Positions 12,799-19,029 of a DNA stretch of 19,029 bases are shown here, piece after piece. Source of the stretch: Mobilitalea sp. (lineage in GTDB: Bacteria > Bacillota_A > Clostridia > Lachnospirales > Lachnospiraceae); the NCBI GenBank assembly GCA_029974875.1, contig JARKQP010000181.1:1-19029 (forward strand). The letters run 5' to 3'. Each line of letters starts with the position of its first letter. Position 1 is the stretch's first letter. The translations under genes were made by a program, and so were the position numbers. The notes under the pieces were generated by a model that saw nothing but the letters and a program-made list of their open reading frames with translations, ran no database searches and was not told the origin of the DNA.

Positions 12799-14100
12799 AT
12801 GAAATACCATACACAGATGGAAGCCGCAAAGCTCGGCATTCTTACAAAGGAAATGCAGATTGTTGCCGGGAAGGAAGGCCTGGATGCGGAGCTGTTAAAG
12901 CAGAGGATTGCCGCAGGAACCATAGCCATTCCCGCAAACCGTTTACATACCTCCTTAAACCCGGAGGGTATCGGAGAGGGGCTCCGGACCAAGATTAATG
13001 TAAATCTCGGAGTATCCGGGGACTGTGCAAACTATGATAAGGAGTTTGAGAAGGTAAAGCTCTCCATCCAATTTGGAGCAGATGCCATCATGGATTTAAG
13101 CAATTACGGTAAAACCAATACCTTCCGCAAGCAGCTGGTGGAGTATTCCCCGGCAATGATCGGAACAGTGCCGATGTATGATGCCATCGGATATTTGGAA
13201 AAGGATCTGATGGACATTGGGGCAAGGGATTTTCTTAAGGTAGTAGAGGCACATGCGAAGGAAGGTGTGGACTTTATGACAATCCATGCGGGTATTAATA
13301 AAAAGGCGGTGGATAGCTTTAAGAAAGCGGGTCGTTTAACTAATATCGTATCCCGTGGAGGTTCCCTCCTATTTGCCTGGATGAGCATGACAGGCAATGA
13401 GAATCCCTTCTACGAGTACTATGATGAGGTACTTGATATTCTGTATGAGTATGATGTCACCATCAGCTTAGGTGATGCGCTTCGCCCGGGCAGCATCCAT
13501 GACAGTACGGATGCGGGGCAAATAACGGAATTGGTTGAGCTGGGACATCTGACGAAAAGGGCATGGGAGAAGAATGTCCAGGTGCTTGTAGAAGGCCCGG
13601 GACATATGGCGCTCAATGAAATTGCTGCAAACATGCAGCTTCAGAAGAGGCTCTGCCATGGAGCGCCCTTTTATGTATTAGGACCATTGGTTACGGATAT
13701 TGCACCGGGCTATGACCATATTACCTCTGCCATCGGCGGTGCAATTGCCGCCGCAAATGGTGCCGACTTCCTATGCTATGTGACACCGGCAGAGCATCTT
13801 AGGCTGCCGGATTTATCCGATGTAAAGGAAGGAATTATTGCTTCTAAAATAGCTGCCCATGCTGCGGACATAGCAAAAGGAATTAAGGGAGCAAGAGATA
13901 TTGACAATAAAATGAGTGATGCCAGGCGCAGGATCGATTGGGAGGAGATGTTCTCCTATGCGATTGATCCGGTGAAAGCAAGGGAGTATTTTGAAAGTGC
14001 ACCGCCAACGGACAAACATAGCTGCTCCATGTGCGGGAAAATGTGCGCCATGAGAACCACAAACCGGATTTTAAACGGCGAAAAGGTAGAGATTTTATAA
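12799..14100 (+). CDS. thiC: ThiC, HMP-phosphate synthase (radical SAM)
   Basis: A 433-residue enzyme that converts aminoimidazole ribotide into HMP phosphate, the pyrimidine of thiamine. Motifs from start to end are [117 protein letters not shown] and [14 protein letters not shown]. The C-terminal cluster is Cys409, Cys412 and Cys416 ([10 protein letters not shown]2CX3C); the E. coli type is CX2CX4C. Length fits the short form found in clostridia and archaea. Paralogues (BzaA/B/F) make 5-hydroxybenzimidazole, but the TPP riboswitch and thi neighbours favour ThiC. Confidence 0.95.
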   Translation: MKYHTQMEAAKLGILTKEMQIVAGKEGLDAELLKQRIAAGTIAIPANRLHTSLNPEGIGEGLRTKINVNLGVSGDCANYDKEFEKVKLSIQFGADAIMDLSNYGKTNTFRKQLVEYSPAMIGTVPMYDAIGYLEKDLMDIGARDFLKVVEAHAKEGVDFMTIHAGINKKAVDSFKKAGRLTNIVSRGGSLLFAWMSMTGNENPFYEYYDEVLDILYEYDVTISLGDALRPGSIHDSTDAGQITELVELGHLTKRAWEKNVQVLVEGPGHMALNEIAANMQLQKRLCHGAPFYVLGPLVTDIAPGYDHITSAIGGAIAAANGADFLCYVTPAEHLRLPDLSDVKEGIIASKIAAHAADIAKGIKGARDIDNKMSDARRRIDWEEMFSYAIDPVKAREYFESAPPTDKHSCSMCGKMCAMRTTNRILNGEKVEIL

Positions 14101-14164
14101 GATCCAAAAAATCTAGTAGCATAGCTTTTAAAAATACTAATCTGATCCATTAGTCCATTAGCTA

Positions 14165-14204
14165 GGGCGTGTCTGAAAACTCATTGCAGCTTTCAGACAT
14201 ACCC
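14165..14204 (+). other. Intercistronic hairpin between thiC and thiM
   Basis: GGGCGTGTCTGAAA (14165-14178) pairs with TTTCAGACATACCC (14191-14204), 14 positions with one mismatch and one G-T pair, 12-nt loop. No T-run follows, so it is probably an mRNA processing or stability element that sets thiC and thiM levels apart. A mobile-element end is a less likely alternative. Confidence 0.6.
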
Positions 14205-14247
14205 CAGCAGTGCAATCAAAGAATAAAGAAAATGGGGTATCAATGAA

Positions 14248-15072
14248 ATGTTTAAAACTATATTGGAAAATGTAAAAGTCAAAGCACCTTTTGTACATAG
14301 CATCACGAATTATGTAACAGTGAATGATTGTGCCAATATGATCCTTGCCTGTGGGGCTTCACCGATTATGGCGGACGATATCCATGAGGTTGAAGAGATA
14401 ACCTCCCTTTGTAATTCGCTGGTGGTTAATCTTGGCACACTGAATGAAAGAACCATTGAATCCATGATTGCAGCGGGGAAGAAGGCCAATGAATTAAACC
14501 ATCCGGTCATTCTTGATCCGGTAGGTGCAGGCGCATCGAAATTAAGAACAGCAACAGCAATGAAGCTCCTTCAGGAGATAAAGGTAGATGTGATCAGGGG
14601 AAATGCTTCTGAAATTAAGTGCATCAGCCAAGGCACGGCGTCTACTAAAGGCGTGGATGCGGGCCAGGAGGATAAAATAACGGAGGATAATTTGGAGGCA
14701 GCCGTAACCTCTGCAAAGCAATTAGCAGAGAGAACCAAGGCGATCATTGTTATAACCGGAGTGATTGATATCGTTACGGATGCAGGAAGAGCATACATCC
14801 TCCGCAACGGAACGCCGGTGATGAGCCGTATCACCGGCACCGGCTGCATGCTTTCGGCGGTCATAGGAGCGGTGTGTGCCGCCAATCCGGACAATTTACT
14901 TGATGCAGCGGCGGCAGGTGTAGCTATGATGGGGATCTGCGGAGAACAGGCCTATGAGAGGATGATTGCAAGGCAGGAGGGAACAGCTTCCTTCCGGGTG
15001 CACCTTATCGACGCTATGGGTAATATGGATGTGGAACGCCTGAATCAAGCAGTCCGGGTTGAGGTTATGTAA
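14248..15072 (+). CDS. thiM: ThiM, hydroxyethylthiazole kinase
   Basis: A 274-residue kinase that phosphorylates hydroxyethylthiazole for salvage into thiamine. Motifs are VHSITNYVTVNDCANMILACGASPIMADD (substrate pocket), LVVNLGTLN, HPVILDPVGAGASKLRT, IRGNASEI, and the nucleotide/phosphate site ITGTGCMLSAVIGA with Cys200 in the conserved GTGC. Length is normal for ThiM/ThiK. The ribosome site is weak (GGGG about 10 nt upstream). It pairs with ThiW to make a complete thiazole import-and-activation route. Confidence 0.95.
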   Translation: MFKTILENVKVKAPFVHSITNYVTVNDCANMILACGASPIMADDIHEVEEITSLCNSLVVNLGTLNERTIESMIAAGKKANELNHPVILDPVGAGASKLRTATAMKLLQEIKVDVIRGNASEIKCISQGTASTKGVDAGQEDKITEDNLEAAVTSAKQLAERTKAIIVITGVIDIVTDAGRAYILRNGTPVMSRITGTGCMLSAVIGAVCAANPDNLLDAAAAGVAMMGICGEQAYERMIARQEGTASFRVHLIDAMGNMDVERLNQAVRVEVM

Positions 15073-15200
15073 GGAGAGAAGGGGAGTATGGACAGCTGGG
15101 CGGCACAAGGAAAACAAAGGTGGGATTTAATTTAAAAAGCATGGCTGTGACAGGGATCAGAATACAGAATTGGATGAAGATGAGAGGTAAAGGATGAAGG

Positions 15201-15320
15201 ATAAAGAATGAAGACAAGGGCTGGAGATTAAGAATGCAGGATAAGGAATGAAGACAAGGGCTGGAGATTAAGAATCCAGGATAAGGAATGAAGATGAGGA
15301 CTGGAGATTAAGAATGCAGA
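15201..15320. repeat. Three 40-bp tandem repeats carrying the thiE ribosome site
   Basis: Units run 15201-15240, 15241-15280 and 15281-15320 in exact 40-bp register. The first two differ at two positions; the third differs at a few more. A decayed half-unit precedes them from about 15171. Each unit contains CTGGAGATTAAGA followed by ATG or ATC. In unit 3 this is the thiE ribosome site and start (GGAG, 7 nt, ATG at 15314). In unit 1 the same signal starts a tiny frame MQDKE. In unit 2 the start is mutated to ATC. Confidence 0.92.
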
Positions 15321-15967
15321 TTAAAAAAGAACACATGCAATTATACATAGTAACTGACCGCACATGGCTGGCATCAAGAAAGCTGTCCGAACAAGTGGAA
15401 GAAAGCGTACACGCCGGGGCAACCATAGTACAGTTGCGGGAAAAGGACATGGAGTTTGAGGAATTTGTAAAAGAAGCCAAAGAAATCAAGGCACTTACAA
15501 AGAAATATCAGGTACCCTTCATCATCAATGATAACGTTGAGGTGGCAATTGCTGCTGATGCAGATGGAGTACATCTTGGACAGGGGGATGGTGACCTGGT
15601 GGAAATAAGGAAACGGTTGGGAAGTGGCAGGGTTATCGGTATCTCTGCCCACAATGTGGAGGAGGCCTTGAAAGCACAAGAAGCTGGTGCAGATTACCTT
15701 GGAGTCGGTGCAGTTTTTCCGACGAACACGAAAAAAGATGCGAATCCTGTAACGGTTGACTTGCTAAAAGCAATCTGTGAGGTTGTCCACATACCTGTTG
15801 TAGCAATTGGTGGAATCACAAAAGACAATATAATGGATTTAGCCGGTTCAGGTGTCGATGGGGTAGCGGTCATATCAGCAATATTTGCCCAGGAAGACAT
15901 TGGAGAAGCAACAAGGGAAATGCTGGCCTTGTCAAAAGAGATGCTAACTTTGCAGGGGAGATGCTAG
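15314..15967 (+). CDS. thiE: ThiE, thiamine-phosphate synthase
   Basis: A 217-residue TIM-barrel enzyme joining HMP diphosphate and thiazole phosphate into thiamine phosphate. Motifs are QLYIVTDRTWL, ATIVQLREKDMEF, FIINDNVEVAIAADADGVHLGQGD (diphosphate and Mg binding), VIGISAHNVEEALKAQEAGADYLGVGAVFPTNTK, and VVAIGGITKDNIMDLAGSGVDGVAVISAIF (phosphate-binding loop). The start at 15314 is supported by GGAG at 7 nt and lies inside the third 40-bp repeat, so the first residues (MQIKK) are repeat-derived. A second Met at residue 8 is nearer to the conserved YIVTDR. Confidence 0.95.
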   Translation: MQIKKEHMQLYIVTDRTWLASRKLSEQVEESVHAGATIVQLREKDMEFEEFVKEAKEIKALTKKYQVPFIINDNVEVAIAADADGVHLGQGDGDLVEIRKRLGSGRVIGISAHNVEEALKAQEAGADYLGVGAVFPTNTKKDANPVTVDLLKAICEVVHIPVVAIGGITKDNIMDLAGSGVDGVAVISAIFAQEDIGEATREMLALSKEMLTLQGRC

Positions 15968-16000
15968 GCCAGGCAAAGGAGGAGTAATCTTATATAAAGG

Positions 16001-16060
16001 GTTACCAGGAAATGATTTACTAAGAAGTGGGTTAATGGGAAGTGATTTACTAGGAAGCTA
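16001..16060. repeat. Two 30-bp tandem repeats between thiE and thiD
   Basis: 16001-16030 and 16031-16060 align in exact register (GTTA...GGAA.TGATTTACTA.GAAG) with about six differences. They do not encode anything visible. An isolated AGGAGG at about 15979 has no start codon at a suitable distance. Confidence 0.8.
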
Positions 16061-16121
16061 TGACTTGGAATATGGATAATTTATTTATGGAATCCATCTA
16101 TATAAAAGGCGGAGGTATAAA

Positions 16122-16904
16122 ATGAAAAAGATATTAAGTATAGCCGGCTCCGATTGCAGCGGTGGTGCCGGGATACAGGCGGATATCAAGACGGTTACAG
16201 CCCATAAAATGTATGCAATGAGTGTTATCACGGCACTAACTGCCCAAAATACAACAGGGGTCAGCAAGGTACTTGAGGTAAGTCCTGATTTTGTAGCAGA
16301 ACAGCTGGATATGGTTTGCAATGACATCCATCCTGATGCAGTAAAGCTTGGCATGCTTGTGAATGAGGACATTATTGAAGTGGTAGCGGATAGAATCATA
16401 AAATATCAGTTAAAGAATATTGTATTAGACCCGGTCATGATTTCCACCAGCGGAAGTAAGCTTTTGCAGGAGGATGCAATACACATGCTTATCTCAAGAT
16501 TGCTTCCGCTGGCGGATATCATAACACCAAATTTAATCGAAGCGCAGCATTTGACAGGAAGAAAAATTGAATCAAAGGAGGACATGCGGCGGGCAGCAGA
16601 GGACCTGTCGCAGCATTATCATGGCAGCGTCTTAGTGAAAGGCGGCCACCTCCCGGACCGCAGTGATGATTTGCTATATCATAAAGGTGAGTATTACTGG
16701 TATGAGCAGCCGCGCATTGATAATGCCAACACCCATGGAACAGGGTGTACGTTATCCTCCGCTATCGCCTGCAATCTGGCTAAGGGCTTGGATGTACAGG
16801 AGAGCATTGCCAATGCAAAAGCCTATATTACAGGGGCAATTTCGGCAAAGCTAAAGCTCGGGCATGGACATGGTCCATTAAATCACTGCTGGGCTATGGA
16901 ATAG
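16122..16904 (+). CDS. thiD: ThiD, HMP/HMP-phosphate kinase
   Basis: A 260-residue ribokinase-fold enzyme that makes HMP diphosphate for ThiE. ATG with GGCGGAGG upstream. Motifs are ILSIAGSDCSGGAGIQADIKT, MYAMSVITALTAQNTTGV, PDAVKLGMLVN, NIVLDPVMISTSGSKLL, DIITPNLIEAQHLTG, VLVKGGHL, and HGTGCTLSSAIACNLAKG with Cys209 in the anion hole, as in ThiD proteins. It is last in the operon and closed by a terminator. It also allows HMP salvage if the upstream importer brings pyrimidine precursors. Confidence 0.95.
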   Translation: MKKILSIAGSDCSGGAGIQADIKTVTAHKMYAMSVITALTAQNTTGVSKVLEVSPDFVAEQLDMVCNDIHPDAVKLGMLVNEDIIEVVADRIIKYQLKNIVLDPVMISTSGSKLLQEDAIHMLISRLLPLADIITPNLIEAQHLTGRKIESKEDMRRAAEDLSQHYHGSVLVKGGHLPDRSDDLLYHKGEYYWYEQPRIDNANTHGTGCTLSSAIACNLAKGLDVQESIANAKAYITGAISAKLKLGHGHGPLNHCWAME

Positions 16905-16938
16905 TTTCCTTCATGAAAGTGAGTTATTTGTATCAAAA

Positions 16939-16977
16939 AGAGAGACGTTAATCCTTGTGACAACGCCTCTCTTTTTT
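16939..16977 (+). terminator. Intrinsic terminator of the thi operon
   Basis: AGAGAGACGTT (16939-16949) pairs with AACGCCTCTCT (16962-16972), with one A-C mismatch, followed by TTTTTT. Confidence 0.88.
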
Positions 16978-17013
16978 GTGAAAAATTTGTTGTATAAAAA
17001 CTATAAAAAAGAG

Positions 17014-17041
17014 TTGATTTTTTAAAAATATATGTTAGAAT
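17014..17041 (+). promoter_or_regulatory. Probable promoter of the sugar ABC operon
   Basis: TTGATT (17014-17019) and TAGAAT (17036-17041) with a 16-nt spacer in an AT-rich stretch. The operator array begins 11 bp after the -10 box. Confidence 0.55.
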
Positions 17042-17051
17042 TAATTATGGA

Positions 17052-17081
17052 AACGTTACCGAGAACGTTACTGGTAACGTT
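17052..17081. promoter_or_regulatory. Three CG-centred operators (LacI/GalR type), 12-bp spacing
   Basis: AACGTT occurs at 17052, 17064 and 17076, giving three 12-bp units starting AACGTTAC/AACGTTAA. The last two form an inverted repeat AACGTTAC-TG-GTAACGTT. CG-centred palindromes just downstream of a promoter are the usual operator form for LacI/GalR-family sugar repressors. Each site departs from the CcpA cre consensus at about three positions, so a dedicated repressor is more likely. No regulator gene is in the window. Confidence 0.7.
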
Positions 17082-17153
17082 AACGAAACAAAATACTATG
17101 AATTGGAAGCTGGCATATTAGTGCTATTCCACAAAAAAGAAGGAGAGGTAAGT

Positions 17154-18587
17154 ATGAAAAGAATTAGTAAGTTATTGGCAATCCTATTAGCACTTCTTAT
17201 GATTACGGGAGCATTGGCAGCCTGTGGCAAGAAGGATACACCGGAGGAAGGTTCCCAGGGCGGAACACCAACCACTGCCCCTACATCAGAGGATACTACA
17301 ACGGGCGATACGACAAAGGAGGAAAAGGTAGACGAAATCTATTACCTGAATTTTAAGCCGGAGATCGCAGAGGTATATGATAAAATTGCAGCCGATTACG
17401 AAGCAGAGACAGGCATAAAGGTGAAGGTAGTTACTGCAGCAAGCGGTACCTACGAGCAGACCTTAAAGTCTGAAATTGCAAAATCCAACCCTCCGACAAT
17501 CTTCCAGATCAACGGACCGGTTGGTTATGAATCCTGGAAAAACTATTGTGCAGATTTAAGCCAGTCACAGCTTTACAGCTACTTATCCGATAAGAGCCTG
17601 GCAGTTACCGCCGGCGATGGCGTATATGGAATTCCTTATGTTGTAGAAGGCTACGGAATCATTTATAATAATGCTATAATGAATAAATATTTTGCATTAG
17701 CAGATAAGGCAACCTCCTACAAATCCATGGATGAGATTAACAATTTTGCAGCATTAAAGGCAGTTGTGGAGGATATGACAGCCCACAAGGATGCCCTCGG
17801 CATTAAGGGCGTATTCGCATCCACCTCCTTAGGTGCCGGTGATCAGTGGAGATGGCAGACACATCTGGCTAACCTTCCGTTATACTATGAGTTTAAGGAT
17901 AACACCGCATATGACAATACAGTATTAGCCGGTCTGGCAGCAAATGAAATTGAATTCAAATATGCTGAGAATTACAAGAATATTTTTGACCTGTACATCG
18001 ATAATTCTGCTAGTGCGAAGGGACTTCTCGGCAGCAAGACAGTAAATGATTCCATGGCTGAATTTGCACTTGGCCAGGTCGCAATGGTACAGAACGGCAA
18101 CTGGGCATGGTCACAGATCAGCGGCGTGGACGGTAATGTAGTTGCTGCGGAGGATATTAAATTCATGCCTATTTATACCGGCGTAGCCGGTGAAGAAAAA
18201 CAGGGCTTATGCGTTGGTACGGAGAACTATTTTGTTATCAACAGCCAGGCTTCTGAAGCAAAGCAAAAGGCTTCCGCTGCTTTCCTTGAGTGGATGTTCT
18301 CAAGTGAGAAGGGCAAGGCTTATGTAACGAACGATTTAGGCTTTATTGCACCTTTCACTACCTTTGAAGAGGATGAGAAGCCTTCCGATCCTCTGGCAAG
18401 GGAAGTTCTTGCCTGGATGGAGAAGGACGGTGTATCAAGTGTAGCCTGGACCTTTGCAGCATTCCCGAGTGAGGAATTCAAGAACTACTTTGGTGATGCG
18501 TTACTGGAGTATGCTCAGGGTGGCAAGACCTGGGATGAGGTTGTGGCAGTAGTTAAGGATTCCTGGAAATCAGAAAAAGCGAAGTAA
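17154..18587 (+). CDS. Sugar ABC transporter substrate-binding lipoprotein (extracellular solute-binding family 1)
   Basis: A 477-residue protein. The ATG at 17154 is chosen because AGGAGAGG lies directly upstream and the translation then opens with a lipoprotein signal: MKRISK, a Leu/Ile core, and lipobox ALAAC with Cys24. Earlier in-frame starts would spoil the signal. A Thr/Glu/Gly-rich linker (to about 60) leads to a two-lobed fold: DKIAADYEAETGIKVKVV, EQTLKSEIAKSNPPTIFQIN, VYGIPYVVEGYGIIYNNAIM, DSMAEFALGQVAMVQNGNWAW, YFVINSQASEAKQKASAAFLEWMFS. This is the oligosaccharide-binding (MalE-like) family. The ligand is unknown. Operator cores upstream suggest induction by a sugar, possibly linked to the GH3 enzyme elsewhere in the window. 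Confidence 0.92.
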   Translation: MKRISKLLAILLALLMITGALAACGKKDTPEEGSQGGTPTTAPTSEDTTTGDTTKEEKVDEIYYLNFKPEIAEVYDKIAADYEAETGIKVKVVTAASGTYEQTLKSEIAKSNPPTIFQINGPVGYESWKNYCADLSQSQLYSYLSDKSLAVTAGDGVYGIPYVVEGYGIIYNNAIMNKYFALADKATSYKSMDEINNFAALKAVVEDMTAHKDALGIKGVFASTSLGAGDQWRWQTHLANLPLYYEFKDNTAYDNTVLAGLAANEIEFKYAENYKNIFDLYIDNSASAKGLLGSKTVNDSMAEFALGQVAMVQNGNWAWSQISGVDGNVVAAEDIKFMPIYTGVAGEEKQGLCVGTENYFVINSQASEAKQKASAAFLEWMFSSEKGKAYVTNDLGFIAPFTTFEEDEKPSDPLAREVLAWMEKDGVSSVAWTFAAFPSEEFKNYFGDALLEYAQGGKTWDEVVAVVKDSWKSEKAK

Positions 18588-18647
18588 GTGTGAAGAGAAG
18601 TTCTAAGGCACCCAAAGACGGTGCCTAACAACTTCTATGCTTCACAC
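18588..18647 (+). other. Intercistronic hairpin 1
   Basis: GTGTGAAG (18588-18595), beginning right after the stop codon, pairs with CTTCACAC (18640-18647). Inner stems AGAAGTT/AACTTCT and AGGCACC/GGTGCCT continue it. It lacks a T-run and is likely a 3'-end protecting structure for the binding-protein mRNA. Confidence 0.8.
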
Positions 18648-18649
18648 TA

Positions 18650-18702
18650 GAAGAACGCAAGAGCAGCGTTCTTCACTGATTGTTTGTGCCGCTAAAGCGG
18701 CA
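18650..18702 (+). other. Intercistronic hairpins 2 and 3
   Basis: GAAGAACGC (18650-18658) pairs with GCGTTCTTC (18666-18674). TGCCGC (18687-18692) pairs with GCGGCA (18697-18702) around TAAA. Both are perfect and neither is followed by a T-run. Confidence 0.75.
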
Positions 18703-18729
18703 TGTTTGGAAGTGTAGCGTTAAACAGAT

Positions 18730-18781
18730 GGAGGAATGTTTCAAAAACGGAAGGGCAAAAAAGGTTTTGAAACATTCCTCC
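18730..18781 (+). other. Intercistronic hairpin 4, 17-bp perfect inverted repeat
   Basis: GGAGGAATGTTTCAAAA (18730-18746) is perfectly complementary to 18765-18781, with an 18-nt A/G-rich loop. Its 3' arm ends in CCTCC, which could pair with a ribosome site. Confidence 0.8.
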
Positions 18782-18825
18782 TATCTTGAAAAGGGTGCCG
18801 GCAGGCGGATGGAGTTGTGATTCGT

Positions 18826-19029
18826 ATGAAAAGACATACTAAAAGATATTTCCCGATTTTTGTATTACCGACCTTGATTGCTTTTACCCTAGCATTTATA
18901 ATTCCTTTTGTGCTTGGAATTGTCCTGTCCTTCACTGAGTTCACCACGGTGATTGATGCCAAGTGGGTAGGAATTAAAAACTACAAGGCGGCCTTTGGGA
19001 ATAAGGAATTTTTGAATGCATTATGGTTT
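18826..19029 (+). CDS. Sugar ABC transporter permease, MalF type, cut by window edge
   Basis: The first 68 residues are visible: MKRHTKRYFPIFVLPTLIAFTLAFIIPFVLGIVLSFTEF, then WVGIKNYKAAFGNKEFLNALW. This is the opening of a MalF/UgpA-like permease: one membrane helix, the LSFTxF exit motif, and the FVGLxNYxxxF periplasmic motif. It would form the channel for the preceding binding protein. The start could be the ATG at 18826 or an in-frame GTG at 18817; GGAG at 18811 is 11 and 2 nt away, so the ATG is preferred. The gene continues past the right edge. Confidence 0.85.
   Translation, partial: MKRHTKRYFPIFVLPTLIAFTLAFIIPFVLGIVLSFTEFTTVIDAKWVGIKNYKAAFGNKEFLNALWF

Noticed and set aside
14165..14204. 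Insertion-sequence end or MITE between thiC and thiM
   Set aside because: It is a single short hairpin without flanking target duplication or a second copy in the window.
15201..15320. CRISPR array
   Set aside because: The 40-bp units abut directly with no unique spacers, so they are a simple tandem duplication.
18741..18962. Minus-strand 73-codon frame near the right end
   Set aside because: It runs through hairpin 4 and the start of a clear MalF-type permease on the other strand.

Overview
The window looks like the chromosome of an anaerobic, moderately low-GC Firmicute, most likely a Lachnospiraceae or Clostridium-type fermenter. The reasons are strong AGGAGG ribosome sites, TTG starts, T-rich intrinsic terminators, a reversed-domain family 3 glycosidase of the rumen-clostridial type, a ThiW/ThiC/ThiM/ThiE/ThiD set under a TPP riboswitch, and a lipoprotein-type sugar ABC transporter. 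All recognisable genes are on the + strand.

Bases 1-3100 are a decayed Rhs/polymorphic-toxin locus. Two partial copies of the Rhs core share about 150 bp, and several toxin tips are broken by frameshifts and a nonsense codon. Two downstream small genes remain open: an HExxH protein (620-1108) and a cysteine-rich immunity-like protein (2366-2611). The region is AT-rich and patchy, as expected from cassette exchange.

Bases 3115-5760 hold an intracellular GH3 beta-glycosidase with the order GH3_C, fibronectin III-like, GH3_N. Just after it lies an orphan, diverged copy of the TPP riboswitch plus terminator found at 12 kb, with no thiamine gene behind it. A MarR-type regulator (6196-6648) follows, whose promoter is embedded in two palindromes. 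It leads two very small membrane-protein genes that overlap each other.

Bases 7135-11843 form one likely transcription unit: a promoter, a leader ending in a strong terminator hairpin (an attenuator), a radical SAM protein with an unusual CX9CX2C cluster motif, a possible 14-codon mini-ORF, a PNPOx-like flavin-binding protein, and a complete SsuA/ThiY-type ABC importer (lipoprotein, permease, ATPase). I do not recognise this enzyme-plus-importer combination. It sits directly upstream of the thiamine operon, which has a pyrimidine branch (ThiC, ThiD), coupling (ThiE) and thiazole salvage (ThiW, ThiM) but no ThiG/ThiH/ThiS/ThiF. A role in supplying a thiamine precursor is therefore a reasonable but unproven idea.

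Bases 11979-16977 are the TPP-riboswitch operon thiW-thiC-thiM-thiE-thiD, closed by a terminator. Its intergenic gaps hold a hairpin, a 40-bp triple repeat that carries the thiE ribosome site, and a 30-bp double repeat. From 17014 to the end is a sugar ABC transporter: a promoter followed by three AACGTT cores at 12-bp steps, a solute-binding lipoprotein, four consecutive hairpins, and the start of a MalF-type permease cut by the window edge.
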